DNA of 64,000 nucleotides, taken from positions 99,863-163,862 of the forward strand of contig NZ_JAQISW010000004.1 of the NCBI RefSeq assembly GCF_028618435.1, in the 5' to 3' direction. Shown piece after piece: positions 1-9,762 of this stretch. Positions within the stretch are counted from its first letter, which is position 1. The number at the start of each line of letters is the position of its first letter. Origin of the DNA: Bartonella sp. MM73XJBT.G (GTDB lineage Bacteria; Pseudomonadota; Alphaproteobacteria; Rhizobiales; Rhizobiaceae). A program made the translations under genes and the position numbers. A model generated the notes under the pieces. The model worked only from the letters and a program-made list of their open reading frames with translations. It did no database searches and had not been told where the DNA came from.

Positions 1-51
1 ATAGCGTTCGATTTCTTCGTTATTGAATTTTGTATCTATTTCTTGTGTCAT
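1..51 (-). CDS. Possible 5' end of ubiquinone methyltransferase UbiG (cut by window edge)
   Basis: Seventeen codons of an open frame starting with ATG on the minus strand, beginning MTQEIDTKF and continuing past the left edge. The acidic start followed by N-N-E-E-I-E-R-Y resembles the N-terminus of alphaproteobacterial UbiG, where a T-I-D-x-x-E-I-x-x-F stretch precedes the SAM-binding domain. The region between it and gshB would hold two divergent promoters. The identification rests on very few residues and is tentative. Confidence 0.4.
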   Translation of the reverse strand, partial: MTQEIDTKFNNEEIERY

Positions 52-138
52 GAATTTTCTCTTGTCATTGTTATTTTATTGTTTACTAAGTTTATGGTGC
101 ATAGACCAGTCTGCTTTTAGGATAGGGAGGATTTATTT

Positions 139-1077
139 ATGAAAATTGCCATTCAGATGGATCATATTTCAACGGTTCGGATTCAAGGAGATACGACATT
201 TGCTCTCGCTTTAGCAGCACAAGAACGTGGACACTCTCTCTTCCATTATACTCCAGATCGTTTATCTCTGTATGATGGTTGTGTGATTGCACGCTTAGAG
301 TCATTGACTGTCTATGATGAAGAGGAAAAACACTATCAATTAGGAAAGCTGGTCCGTACCGAATTAAGAGATATGGATGTAGTTCTTTTGCGCCAAGACC
401 CGCCTTTTGATCTCAATTATATCACCACAACACATTTATTAGAACGTATTCATCCAAAAACACTTATTGTGAATGATCCGGCATGGGTACGCAACAGTCC
501 GGAAAAAATTTTTGTGACAGAATTTTCTGACTTGATGCCTGAAACGTTAATTACCAAAGATATTGAAGAAATAACTGCTTTTAGAGAAACATTTGGCGAC
601 ATTATTGTGAAACCCCTTTATGGAAATGGGGGCGCTGGTGTTTTTTATTTAAGACAAGATGATCGCAATTTAGCATCATTGTTGGAAATGTTTGCAGATA
701 TTTATCGTGAACCTTTTATTGTTCAGCGTTATTTAGAGGCAGTACGAAAAGGAGATAAACGGATTATTTTGCTTGATGGTACGCCTGTTGGAGCCATTAA
801 TCGAATTCCGACAAAAACAGATGTGCGTTCTAACATGCATGTTGGAGGTCGTGCGGAAAATGTTGCGTTAACAAAACGTGATTATGAAATTTGTGAACGC
901 ATTGGCCCAGCCTTAAAGGAACGTGGTCTTCTGTTTGTGGGAATTGATGTGATTGGAGATTATATAACAGAAATCAATGTAACATCTCCTACGGGAATTC
1001 GTGAAATTAAACGCTTTTGCGGTACAGATATTGCTCATCTGTTTTGGGATATTGTTGAGTTCAAACGTTCAAATTAA
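139..1077 (+). CDS. gshB: Glutathione synthetase
   Basis: ATP-dependent ligase joining gamma-glutamylcysteine and glycine, the second step of glutathione synthesis in the cytosol. The 312 residues match the usual GshB length. The N-terminal prokaryotic glutathione synthetase domain starts [11 protein letters not shown] and includes the L-R-Q-D-P-P-F-D motif near residue 85. The ATP-grasp domain follows, with the glycine-rich loop [14 protein letters not shown] near 150-163 and the metal/nucleotide-binding EINVTSPTG near 278-286. A GGGAGG-like ribosome binding site lies about 9 bases before the ATG. It stands alone, with a short spacer before pstS. Confidence 0.95.
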   Translation: MKIAIQMDHISTVRIQGDTTFALALAAQERGHSLFHYTPDRLSLYDGCVIARLESLTVYDEEEKHYQLGKLVRTELRDMDVVLLRQDPPFDLNYITTTHLLERIHPKTLIVNDPAWVRNSPEKIFVTEFSDLMPETLITKDIEEITAFRETFGDIIVKPLYGNGGAGVFYLRQDDRNLASLLEMFADIYREPFIVQRYLEAVRKGDKRIILLDGTPVGAINRIPTKTDVRSNMHVGGRAENVALTKRDYEICERIGPALKERGLLFVGIDVIGDYITEINVTSPTGIREIKRFCGTDIAHLFWDIVEFKRSN

Positions 1078-1216
1078 TTTATAGGGTTTAAGCATGGTTT
1101 TGTTAAAAAAATGATCCATGTTGTTTTTTTATTTTGTTATGTTGCAAATGTGAACTAGAATGACCGTATGGTATAAATTAGGAGGTTTTAATCCTCAATT
1201 TTTAGGGAGTTTATAG

Positions 1217-2263
1217 ATGAGCAGAGTTTTATCAATTGGAGTGGGATTGATTTTTGCGTTACTGCTATCAGTAAATGTAGGCAATGCACGCGATCAAATA
1301 CAGGTTACTGGCTCATCTACAGTTTTACCTTATCAAAAGATTGTCGCTGAGACATTTGGAGAAATTTATCCCCATTTTAAGGTTCCTGTTATCGAATCGG
1401 GTGGAACAGGAGCGGGTATTAAGGAATTTTGCCGTGGTATTGGGGAGAATACCGTTGATATTGTGAATGCTTCACGAGCAATGAAATCGAGTGAATTGCA
1501 ATCTTGTTTTGAGGCTGGTGTGAAAGATATTGAGGAAATACGCATTGGGTACGATGGCATTGTTTTTGCAACAGATATAAAAGGTCCTGATTGGAAATTA
1601 CGGCCAGTAGATGTTTATAAAGCCCTTGCAGCTCGCGTTATTATAGATGGGAAGTTGCAGCCCAATAATGTTTTGAAATGGAGTGCTGTCAATAGTGCGC
1701 TTCCTGATTGGACGATAGCAGCCTATATTCCTGGAGAAAAGCATGGAACGCGTGAAGTTTTTGAGGAAAAATTACTTGCTGTGGGCTGTAAAGAGAGTGG
1801 GGCAGTTGAGGTGATGAAGTCTTTAGGGATGGATGATAAGAAGATACACGCTGCTTGTATTGCGGTCCGTAAGGATGGAAAAGCGATTGATATCGACGGT
1901 GATTATTCTGAAACATTTGCGCGTCTAACTTCGAATAAAACAGGGGTTGGTATTTTTGGTTTGTCTTTTTATCAAAATAATGCTGATAGGTTAAAGGTTG
2001 CCGATATTAATGGTTTTGCGCCAACAGTTGAGACAATTTCTAGTGGACAATATCCAGTTTCTCGTCCACTTTTTTTCTATATTAAGAAAGCACATTTCGA
2101 TATTATTCCAGGTTTACGAGAGTACGTTGACTTTTTCCTTTCCGAACAAATGATTGGTCCGGATAGCCCTTTGGCTGAATATGGTTTGATTGTTGCTCCT
2201 GAAAAAGAGCGCCAAGCACAGCGTTCTAATTTTTCTGCTGGTCGAATCATGATGTTTAAATAA
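1217..2263 (+). CDS. pstS: Phosphate ABC transporter substrate-binding protein PstS
   Basis: Periplasmic phosphate-binding protein of the high-affinity Pst transporter. A Sec signal peptide is visible at residues 1-24 (hydrophobic core IGVGLIFALLLSVNVGNA). The mature protein opens with the phosphate-loop motif GSSTVLPY, with ESGGTGAGIKEFCRG following, as in the PBP-like family. Length is 348 aa. An AGGGAG ribosome site precedes the ATG. It is first in a pstS-pstC-pstA-pstB-phoU run. I could not see a convincing Pho box upstream, and no phoR/phoB is in the window, so phosphate control is expected from family knowledge only. Confidence 0.93.
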   Translation: MSRVLSIGVGLIFALLLSVNVGNARDQIQVTGSSTVLPYQKIVAETFGEIYPHFKVPVIESGGTGAGIKEFCRGIGENTVDIVNASRAMKSSELQSCFEAGVKDIEEIRIGYDGIVFATDIKGPDWKLRPVDVYKALAARVIIDGKLQPNNVLKWSAVNSALPDWTIAAYIPGEKHGTREVFEEKLLAVGCKESGAVEVMKSLGMDDKKIHAACIAVRKDGKAIDIDGDYSETFARLTSNKTGVGIFGLSFYQNNADRLKVADINGFAPTVETISSGQYPVSRPLFFYIKKAHFDIIPGLREYVDFFLSEQMIGPDSPLAEYGLIVAPEKERQAQRSNFSAGRIMMFK

Positions 2264-2288
2264 TTTATTGTCGTTCCAGAGTAAGAGT

Positions 2289-2318
2289 TTTCAGTGCTAT
2301 TTTTTATAAAAACTGAAA
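2289..2318 (+). terminator. Stem-loop between pstS and pstC (possible attenuator)
   Basis: A 7-bp stem TTTCAGT/ACTGAAA encloses an AT-rich loop with a T-run inside it. It sits between the first gene, whose product is needed in excess, and the membrane genes. It could stabilise the pstS message or partly terminate. It is weak and inferred only from the inverted repeat and its position. Confidence 0.35.
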
Positions 2319-2324
2319 GATAAA

Positions 2325-3785
2325 ATGCGCATTTCCTTCATTGTTTTTTTGTTATTTCTTTTTGGATTTTGTGGCTTTTGTATTTCTTATATGCGAGTAC
2401 GTACTCTCGAATACAAACAACATAAAATGCATTCTCGTGCGTATTATTATGGCTGGTGGACTTTTTTGATCACTGTTATTCCAGCTTTTATTTTTTTAAT
2501 TTTGTGGGATGCTGGGAGTATAATTTATTTAGAATATAATGCCTCTCGAGAGCTTGGGGTGTATAGTGCGCATATAACAGAACCTGTCAATCATGAGCTA
2601 CTTTGGGAGATACTTCAAAATCTCGTCAAAATAATTCATTGCTTTGAAGGGGATCTCTCCACCGCTTCCTATAAGGAAGTGCAGGCACAATTACTTGCAA
2701 AAGGATTGATGTTGCCTCATGAAACATCGGACGATGTATTTAAAATAGCGCGGTCATGGATTTTTTCTTCTCAAAAGCTTCAATTTATTGGTCATGGTTT
2801 CCTTTTTGCTATTGCCTCCTTTGGTTTTATCTATGGAATAATACAAATTGCACCTCATCAACGTGCACGCAATAAGGTTGAATCTTTAATTATTATTGGA
2901 TTGGCGTGTGCTTCTATCGTGGCAGTTTTGACGACAATAGCCATTGCACTTTCTCTGCTCTTTCAGACAATAAGCTTTTTTCAGTCTGTATCCTTTTCAA
3001 ATTTCTTTTTAGGAACGGTTTGGGATCCGCGTTTTTCCGCAAGTGGTTCAAGCGATGAAGGTGGACAATTTGGTTTAATACCACTCCTTGCTGGTACACT
3101 TTATATTGCATTTGTTGCTATGCTCTTTGCTGTACCTATAGGATTATTTTCAGCTCTTTATATGGCAGAGTATGCTTCTGCGCGATTGCGAGCAATTGTA
3201 AAACCATTATTGGAAGTTCTTGCTGGCATCCCAACCATTGTTTATGGTTTTTTTGCTTTGAAGGTTGTCGGACCATTTTTACGTGATCTGTCTGTTGCTC
3301 TTTCAGGTGGGGGTGGTTTTATTATGGCTCAAAGTGTTTTGACTGCTGGTGTTGTAATGGGAATTATGTTGATTCCTTTTGTTTCTTCTTTGTCGGATGA
3401 TGTTATTACGGCTGTTCCACGAATATTACGTGAAGGTTCTTATGGTTTAGGTGCAACGCAATCTGAAACAATTAAAAAAGTCGTTATACCCGCAGCACTT
3501 CCAGGGATTATGGGGGCCATTTTGTTGACAGCATCGCGTGCAATTGGGGAAACAATGATTGTGGTTTTGGCGGCAGGTGTTGCAGCAAACTTAACACTCA
3601 ATCCTTTCGAAGCAATGACCACCATGACAGTTAAAATTGTTAATCAATTGACCGGTGATTTTGAGTTTAACTCTCCACAAACTTTGGTGGCTTTTGCTTT
3701 GGGAATGACACTTTTTGTGATGACGCTCTTGATGAATATTCTAGCTCTTTATATCGTGCGTAGATATCGGGAACAATATGAATGA
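2325..3785 (+). CDS. pstC: Phosphate ABC transporter permease PstC
   Basis: Inner-membrane permease of the Pst transporter. The 486-aa protein has an extra N-terminal half (about residues 1-215) with several membrane segments and a hydrophilic periplasmic stretch, then the usual binding-protein-dependent permease domain. The cytoplasmic coupling loop appears as G-S-Y-G-L-G-A-T-Q-S-E-T near residues 372-383. E. coli PstC is about 319 aa; the long form is usual in Hyphomicrobiales. Its stop overlaps the start of pstA by 4 bases, so the two are translationally coupled. Confidence 0.93.
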   Translation: MRISFIVFLLFLFGFCGFCISYMRVRTLEYKQHKMHSRAYYYGWWTFLITVIPAFIFLILWDAGSIIYLEYNASRELGVYSAHITEPVNHELLWEILQNLVKIIHCFEGDLSTASYKEVQAQLLAKGLMLPHETSDDVFKIARSWIFSSQKLQFIGHGFLFAIASFGFIYGIIQIAPHQRARNKVESLIIIGLACASIVAVLTTIAIALSLLFQTISFFQSVSFSNFFLGTVWDPRFSASGSSDEGGQFGLIPLLAGTLYIAFVAMLFAVPIGLFSALYMAEYASARLRAIVKPLLEVLAGIPTIVYGFFALKVVGPFLRDLSVALSGGGGFIMAQSVLTAGVVMGIMLIPFVSSLSDDVITAVPRILREGSYGLGATQSETIKKVVIPAALPGIMGAILLTASRAIGETMIVVLAAGVAANLTLNPFEAMTTMTVKIVNQLTGDFEFNSPQTLVAFALGMTLFVMTLLMNILALYIVRRYREQYE

Positions 3786-5071
3786 ATGAAGATTTTTTTC
3801 CTCGTCGTAATATTAGTCTTAAGCGTCGGTATAGGGCTGAACGTCGTTTTCGTGCCTATGGGTTGATTTCTATTTTTATTGGTCTGTTTTTTTTATTTGC
3901 GCTTTTATGGTCGATTATGAGTCAAGGCTATACAGCTTTTTTTCAAAGTGAAATGGCATTATCGATTTATTTGGATGAAAAGATTATTGATCCGAGTGGT
4001 CAACGTCAAAAAAAACCACAAGTTCTCATAACAGCAAATTATCCGCTTCTTGTACGCAATGCTTTAGCAAAAAAACTCGGTGTTAATCAAAATGATCATG
4101 CTTCTCTGCGGGACATTAACCGTATGTTTTCAAATGGTATACGTGTTCAACTGCGTGAAATGGTGACAAAAAATCCAAAACTGATTGGCACAATACAAAA
4201 AATCAAAGTTTTGGCAGCCGCGGATATTGATTCTGCTTATAAAGGGCAGATTGATCTGCATGTAGCAGAAAAAAACCGAAAAGTTTCTAATCGACAAGTA
4301 GAATGGATAAAGCGCTTAGCGCATGATGGTACGCTTTATAAGACATTTAATATTGGTTTTTTTACATTTGGTGCTTCAAGTCGTCCTGAGACTGCGGGAT
4401 TAGGTGTTGCTATCATTGGATCTCTTTATATGATAAGCGTCGTTTTATTGTTTTCACTGCCGATAGGCATAGCAACGGCTCTTTATTTAGAAGAATATGC
4501 ACGCAAAAATAAATTTACAGATTTTATTGAGGTTAATATCAATAATCTTGCTGCTGTTCCTTCGATTGTTTTTGGTCTTTTAGGACTTGCGGTTTTTGTT
4601 AATTTTTTAGGATTACCACGTTCAGCTTCTTTTGTTGGTGGTCTTGTTTTAGCGCTCATGACTCTTCCTACGATCATTATTGCAACACGTTCTGCTTTGC
4701 GGGCTGTTCCTCTCTCTATTCGTGCGGCAGCTTTAGGGTTAGGGGCATCAAAAACACAAATGATTTTTCATCATGTTGTTCCTTTAGCAGCGCCTGGTAT
4801 TTTGACTGGTACGATTATTGGAGTCGCTCAGGCTTTGGGTGAAACAGCACCTTTGCTTTTGATTGGAATGGTTGCTTTTGTTGTGAATATTCCTACAACT
4901 CCCATGGATCCGGCAACAGCTTTACCTGTTCAAATTTTTATGTGGGCGGGTGAAGCAGAGCGCGCTTTTGTTGAAAAGACATCGGGGGCTATTATTGTCT
5001 TAATGATTTTTCTTGCGATCATGAATATTTCTGCGGTTTTTTTACGTCGACGGTTTGAACGCCGTCAGTAA
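3782..5071 (+). CDS. pstA: Phosphate ABC transporter permease PstA
   Basis: Second permease of the Pst complex, 429 aa. It has a membrane segment near residues 25-48, a long hydrophilic region to about residue 190, then the permease domain with its coupling loop A-A-L-G-L-G-A-S-K-T-Q-M near 317-328. Like the PstC here it is longer than the E. coli homologue (about 296 aa), matching the rhizobial form. It overlaps pstC by an ATGA junction and is followed by pstB after about 50 bases. Confidence 0.93.
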   Translation: MNEDFFPRRNISLKRRYRAERRFRAYGLISIFIGLFFLFALLWSIMSQGYTAFFQSEMALSIYLDEKIIDPSGQRQKKPQVLITANYPLLVRNALAKKLGVNQNDHASLRDINRMFSNGIRVQLREMVTKNPKLIGTIQKIKVLAAADIDSAYKGQIDLHVAEKNRKVSNRQVEWIKRLAHDGTLYKTFNIGFFTFGASSRPETAGLGVAIIGSLYMISVVLLFSLPIGIATALYLEEYARKNKFTDFIEVNINNLAAVPSIVFGLLGLAVFVNFLGLPRSASFVGGLVLALMTLPTIIIATRSALRAVPLSIRAAALGLGASKTQMIFHHVVPLAAPGILTGTIIGVAQALGETAPLLLIGMVAFVVNIPTTPMDPATALPVQIFMWAGEAERAFVEKTSGAIIVLMIFLAIMNISAVFLRRRFERRQ

Positions 5072-5122
5072 TTTAAATAAAATAATAACTTTGATAAGAT
5101 TTTTGTAAGGTAAGTTTTTGTC

Positions 5123-5881
5123 ATGAAGATTAAAATGCGTGGTCAAGATGTGAAGGTTTCTTATGGGGACAAAGAAGCACTTCATGGTATTACCCTTGAT
5201 ATTCCTGAACATCAAGTCACAGCTTTGATTGGTCCCTCAGGATGTGGAAAATCGACTTTTTTGCGTTGTTTTAACCGTATGAATGATACGATTGAAGGGG
5301 CTAAAATAACGGGTCTTATCACTTTAGATGGAGAGAATATTTATGACCAGAGAATTGATGTTGTAGAATTACGGGCCCGTGTTGGAATGGTTTTTCAAAA
5401 GCCTAGTCCTTTTCCAAAATCTATATTTGAAAATGTTGCCTATGGTCCGCGCATTCATGGTTTGGTAAAAACGCGTTCTGAATTGCATGATGTGGTTGAA
5501 AAGAGTTTGAGGCAGGCTGGTTTATTTGAAGAAGTAAAAGACCGTCTTCATGATCTTGGAACAAGTTTATCGGGAGGACAACAACAGCGTCTGTGTATTG
5601 CGCGTGCCATTGCGGTTAGTCCTGAAGTTATTCTGATGGACGAACCCTGTTCAGCTCTCGATCCCATTGCGACGGCTCGGATTGAAGAGCTTATCGATGC
5701 GTTACGGCAAAATTATACAATTGTTATCGTAACACATTCCATGCAACAGGCAGCACGTGTTTCTCAATATACGGCCATGTTTCATTTAGGGCATTTGGTC
5801 GAAGTTGGTGCAACTGAAATAATCTTCACTTCACCAAAAGAACAACGGACGCAAGATTATATTACGGGGCGTTTTGGATAG
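5123..5881 (+). CDS. pstB: Phosphate ABC transporter ATPase PstB
   Basis: ATP-hydrolysing subunit that powers phosphate import through PstC/PstA. It shows Walker [10 protein letters not shown] at 37-45, Q-loop [10 protein letters not shown] near 91-100 (the FPKS after the Q-loop is typical of PstB), signature LSGGQQQR at 149-156, Walker B VILMDEP at 169-175 and the switch His in VTHSMQQA. Length is 252 aa. An AAGG site lies about 10 bases before the ATG. Confidence 0.96.
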   Translation: MKIKMRGQDVKVSYGDKEALHGITLDIPEHQVTALIGPSGCGKSTFLRCFNRMNDTIEGAKITGLITLDGENIYDQRIDVVELRARVGMVFQKPSPFPKSIFENVAYGPRIHGLVKTRSELHDVVEKSLRQAGLFEEVKDRLHDLGTSLSGGQQQRLCIARAIAVSPEVILMDEPCSALDPIATARIEELIDALRQNYTIVIVTHSMQQAARVSQYTAMFHLGHLVEVGATEIIFTSPKEQRTQDYITGRFG

Positions 5882-5902
5882 GTGAATTGAGGAGTGTAAG
5901 AT

Positions 5903-6625
5903 ATGTCTATGAACCATACCGTTCGTTCTTATGATGCAGAGCTAAAATATCTAAAAGCAAGAATTACAGAAATGGGGCACCATGCGGAAAGAATGATTGA
6001 ACGTTCTGTTGCATCGGTTGTCTGTAGTGATCTTCAACTTGCAACAGCAGTGATTGCTGATGATTTGTTTTTAGATGAAGCAGAACGTGATATTGATGAA
6101 AAAGCAGTTGCTATTATTTGCAAGCGTCAACCGATGGCTGTAGATTTGCGTGAAATTATTGGAGCCATTCGTATTTCTTCTGATCTTGAGCGGATTGGGG
6201 ATATGGCTAAAAACATTGCTAAAAGGACTGTTGCCCTTTCAGAAATACGTCAGTCCACCTCCTTTTATCATGGGCTTGAAACAATTACAGCTTTAGCTCT
6301 CAATCAATTAAAAGAAGTCTTAGATGCTTATACGAGTCGTCGATTAGAGCGTGTTGACGCTGTGCGTGAGCGTGATGAGAAGATTGATGCTTTGTATACT
6401 TCTCTTTTTCGTGAACTTTTGACATATATGATGGAAGATATGCGCAATATTACGGTTTGTACGCACTTACTGTTTTGTTTAAAGAATATTGAACGAATTG
6501 GTGATCATGTTACCAATATTGCTGAAATGTTGCATTATATCATAACGGGTTATCATATGTCTTCTGATCGTCCTCGCGATGACCTTACGTATAAAGTTGG
6601 TGTAGGTGAGAAGAAAAGAGATTAA
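5903..6625 (+). CDS. phoU: Phosphate signalling protein PhoU
   Basis: Cytoplasmic helical regulator that links Pst transporter activity to the PhoR sensor and restrains phosphate uptake. The 240-aa protein has two PhoU repeats, each with the E-R-I-G-D motif: DLERIGDMAKNIAKR near 97-111 and NIERIGDHVTNIAE near 195-208. These acidic/His residues bind metal in the family. It is the last gene of the pst operon, with GAGG upstream of the ATG. A long spacer with no strong terminator follows. Confidence 0.95.
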   Translation: MSMNHTVRSYDAELKYLKARITEMGHHAERMIERSVASVVCSDLQLATAVIADDLFLDEAERDIDEKAVAIICKRQPMAVDLREIIGAIRISSDLERIGDMAKNIAKRTVALSEIRQSTSFYHGLETITALALNQLKEVLDAYTSRRLERVDAVRERDEKIDALYTSLFRELLTYMMEDMRNITVCTHLLFCLKNIERIGDHVTNIAEMLHYIITGYHMSSDRPRDDLTYKVGVGEKKRD

Positions 6626-7205
6626 ATTTTTCTGAGATTTTTTAAATTCGCTTTTTTAAATTCGCTTGTAGATACAGTGAGCAATTTTCTTACAATACAG
6701 AAGCTTTAGAAAGAACATAAAAGGACATAATAACCATATGATGAAAAAACACATAGAAGTACCAAAGAGTTTTTTAGGCTAACATGGCAAATTGTTAACT
6801 CTTAATTTGACATTTTTGTATATTGGATGATACCATCATCTGGATTATGGGGGGGATTTTTTTTGATTGTTTTTTTAAATTTATATTAAAGGGGGTATCT
6901 GTATTATTTTTTCAATATTGATGCAAAGAGTTTTGATATCCCAATCTTTTTTGTGTTTAGAATGAGCGATCATATTATTTTATTGCGATTGAAACATCTG
7001 GGTTATATAAGCCTATATTGTCCTGTGAGGAGTGACAATATTGATCTATAAATTAAGAGTATTTTATTTTTTATTTCGCATAGATAGTTTTTGATTACCA
7101 TTTGTATTAAAATTTTACTGAGTGGTAACAATTAGTTGTATACTTTATTGAGAGATACATTTAAAGCTCATTTCAAAATTTGAATAGCTCAGAGATTATA
7201 GGAAT
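6626..7205. other. AT-rich spacer after phoU
   Basis: 580 bases without a supported gene. It contains a tandem 14-bp repeat at 6638-6665 and an 8-bp inverted repeat ATATTGTC/GACAATAT at 7015-7041 with a 11-base gap, which could be an operator for the downstream cell-wall-hydrolase gene. I see nothing else recognisable. Confidence 0.5.
6638..6665 (+). repeat. Tandem 14-bp repeat, two copies
   Basis: The unit TTTTTTAAATTCGC occurs twice head to tail immediately after phoU. It is probably a slippage product; no function is apparent. Confidence 0.85.
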
Positions 7206-8054
7206 GTGTTACCTAAGATGAAAAAAAATCGTTGGAATGTTTTTGTTACCTGTTGCGTAGCACCCCTGGTTGTTGTGGGGTGTGCTACAAGTCATTTAGA
7301 TGCTGGAAAAGTAAATAGTAAGAAGACAAAAACAGTTACGTATCCATTGACAGAGCGCCAATGCCTTATGCGTGCGATGTATTTTGAATCAAACCGCTCA
7401 AGTCGTGAAGGAATGATTGCCGTTGGGACGGTTGTTATGAATCGTGTTAATTCAACCGCTTATCCTAAGACAATTTGTGGTGTTGTTGGCCAATATAAGC
7501 AATTTGCCCCTGGTGTTTTAACGCGTCCTATGACGGAGAAAGCATCTGTTGCTCGTGTAAGAGAAGCTGCTGATGCAGTTTTACGCGGTGAACGAGATAA
7601 GAAGGTTAAACACGCTAAGTTTTTTCATACCGCTGGTTTGTCTTTTCCTTATAGAAACATGCATTATGTTCATGTTGCAGGGGGGAATGCTTTTTATGAA
7701 AAGCGATCCCGCGATGGATCACTTCAAGTTCCTACGGATAACCGTCCTTATGATGTTGCTTATGCCTTTGCTCAGGAACGTTCTGGTTATGCACCAAGCT
7801 TTATCGATGAAGGCTTAGAAAGTAAGGGAGTAAAGGCAGAAAAAAGTACATCTCCTTCAACAGCAGTAGCACAGTCTAAGACGGTACAGCCTATGTCTTT
7901 TGCTATGATCCAGCTTGATAAAGTTCCCATTCCAGCTTATGCGCCTAGACCTCTAGCGAGGAAAGAGGAAAATAAAACAATTATGACGTTGCCTTCATCA
8001 GATCAGTTAAATGCAATTGTTGCAATGTTAGAAAAACGACACAGAAACTGGTAA
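7206..8054 (+). CDS. Cell wall hydrolase lipoprotein (SleB/CwlJ family)
   Basis: Predicted peptidoglycan hydrolase of the Hydrolase_2 (SleB-like) family, anchored as a lipoprotein. The N-terminal signal ends in a VVGC lipobox with Cys near residue 26. The catalytic domain spans about residues 50-180, with the conserved A-M-Y-F-E-S, G-M-I-A-V-G-T-V-V-M-N-R-V and Q-F-A-P-G stretches. The C-terminal 90 residues are low-complexity and Pro-rich. The listed start is GTG; an in-frame ATG four codons later (7218, MKKNRWNVF) is equally plausible, since AGGA lies 2 or 14 bases upstream respectively. It is a single gene with no operon partner. Confidence 0.85.
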   Translation: MLPKMKKNRWNVFVTCCVAPLVVVGCATSHLDAGKVNSKKTKTVTYPLTERQCLMRAMYFESNRSSREGMIAVGTVVMNRVNSTAYPKTICGVVGQYKQFAPGVLTRPMTEKASVARVREAADAVLRGERDKKVKHAKFFHTAGLSFPYRNMHYVHVAGGNAFYEKRSRDGSLQVPTDNRPYDVAYAFAQERSGYAPSFIDEGLESKGVKAEKSTSPSTAVAQSKTVQPMSFAMIQLDKVPIPAYAPRPLARKEENKTIMTLPSSDQLNAIVAMLEKRHRNW

Positions 8055-8230
8055 GTTTTTGCGCAACCGAAGAAGAGTCTTACACCCCATTGCGGTTTAT
8101 GAATTAAGTAAATTCTTTAGTAAGAGTGATACGCATAAATAGACGTAGAGAAAGAATTGAAAGGATCGAGAAAAATAATTTAAAATATGGTAGCGTAAGA
8201 ATACATTTTATTTAAAGAAGGGTGTAGGTA

Positions 8231-9478
8231 ATGTATTTTGATATTCATGAGACAATTTCGCCTGAAATGCTTAATCGTCTTGCAGAAGTTACGGTAAAAG
8301 TGGGGTTAAATTTACAAGAGGGGCAGGATCTTGTTTTGACTGCTCCAGTTTCAGCATTACCTCTTGTTCGGCGTATTGCATATCATGCTTATAAAGTTGG
8401 TGTTGGTGTCATTACACCAATTTTTAGTGATGATGTGTTATCGCTTACACGTTTTGAAAATGCCCATACGGCTAGTTTTGATTGTGCCCCTTCTTGGCTC
8501 TATGAGGGAATGGCGAAGGCTTTTGAAAATGGGGCCGCACGTTTAGCGATTGTTGGTGATAATCCGTTACTCCTTTCCAATCAAGATTTTGATAAAGTTG
8601 CGCGATTAAATAAAGCCACTTCAGTGGCTTATCAGCCGGCACTCAAGAAAATATCGAATTTTGCTATCAATTGGTCGATTGTCGCTTATCCAACAGCAGG
8701 GTGGGCTGAGGCAATGTTTCCTTCTTTACCGCTTAATGAGGCGATTAAAAAATTAGCTGATGCAATTTTTTCTGCTTCACGTGTTACAGGAGAAGATCCG
8801 GTGCATGCGTGGACTGTTCATAACGCAAATTTGAAGAAACGGTCATCTTGGCTTAATGAACAGCGTTTTTCTGCTTTGCACTTTACAGGACCAGGGACTG
8901 ATTTAACAGTTGGTTTGGCAGATGATCATGAATGGCATGGGGGGGCATCCGTTGCAAAAAATGGTGTTGTTTGTAATCCTAATATTCCGACAGAAGAAGT
9001 TTTCACGACTCCTCATGCTCATAGGGTTGAAGGGTTTGTTCGCTCAACAAAGCCTCTTTCCTATCAAGGAACACTGATTGATAATATTGAAGTACGTTTT
9101 GAAGCAGGGCGCATTGTTGAGGCTCACGCATCAACAGGCGAGGCAGTTTTACAACAGGTTTTGCAAAGTGATGAGGGTGCAAGCCGGTTGGGCGAGGTTG
9201 CTCTTGTGCCTCATTCTTCACCAATTTCTAAGAGTGAGCTTCTTTTTTATAATACCTTATTTGATGAAAATGCAGCTTGTCACATTGCTTTAGGACAGTG
9301 TTATTCCAAATGCTTTTTAGACGGAGCATCATTAACATCAGAAGAGATTGCAGCGCGTGGTGGTAATAAAAGTGTTATTCATATTGACTGGATGATTGGT
9401 TCTGGTGAAATTGACATAGATGGTATTACGCAGGATGGTGTAAGAGTTCCTATATTTCGTAAGGGTGAATGGGCTTAA
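8231..9478 (+). CDS. M29-family aminopeptidase
   Basis: Metal-dependent aminopeptidase of peptidase family M29 (AmpS/PepS/aminopeptidase T type), which removes N-terminal residues from peptides in the cytosol. It is 415 aa, the usual length. Family features include the N-terminal G-L-N-L-Q-E-G-Q-D-L-V-L stretch and the metal/active-site regions P-N-I-P-T-E-E-V-F-T-T-P, then C-H-I-A-L-G-Q, then H-I-D-W-M-I-G-S-G near the end. A GGGTGTAGG ribosome site precedes the ATG. Substrates cannot be told from sequence. Confidence 0.9.
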   Translation: MYFDIHETISPEMLNRLAEVTVKVGLNLQEGQDLVLTAPVSALPLVRRIAYHAYKVGVGVITPIFSDDVLSLTRFENAHTASFDCAPSWLYEGMAKAFENGAARLAIVGDNPLLLSNQDFDKVARLNKATSVAYQPALKKISNFAINWSIVAYPTAGWAEAMFPSLPLNEAIKKLADAIFSASRVTGEDPVHAWTVHNANLKKRSSWLNEQRFSALHFTGPGTDLTVGLADDHEWHGGASVAKNGVVCNPNIPTEEVFTTPHAHRVEGFVRSTKPLSYQGTLIDNIEVRFEAGRIVEAHASTGEAVLQQVLQSDEGASRLGEVALVPHSSPISKSELLFYNTLFDENAACHIALGQCYSKCFLDGASLTSEEIAARGGNKSVIHIDWMIGSGEIDIDGITQDGVRVPIFRKGEWA

Positions 9479-9762
9479 TTTTATTATGCTGTAAAAGTAA
9501 AACACGTCATTTGAGGTTGATAAGTTTCCTTGACAGGGCAAGTATTTCTAGAGTACGTGAATGAATATTCAAGATAGGGCTTAATCGTGTAAAACCTTTC
9601 GTTAAATGAGTTACATGAGTATGAAGCCAAATAAGTTTACTCAACAAGGATCATGGTTATTTACAGAACAGATGAGATTAAAATTTTTATTCTTTGAGGA
9701 TGTGAAAAAGATCAATTGATCAGTGATACGACTGGAAAGTGCATAATTATTAAAGAGGAGTG

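Noticed and set aside
1078..1216. Pho box upstream of pstS
   Set aside because: TGACCGTATGGTAT is only loosely similar to half-sites and no paired 7-mer direct repeat was seen.
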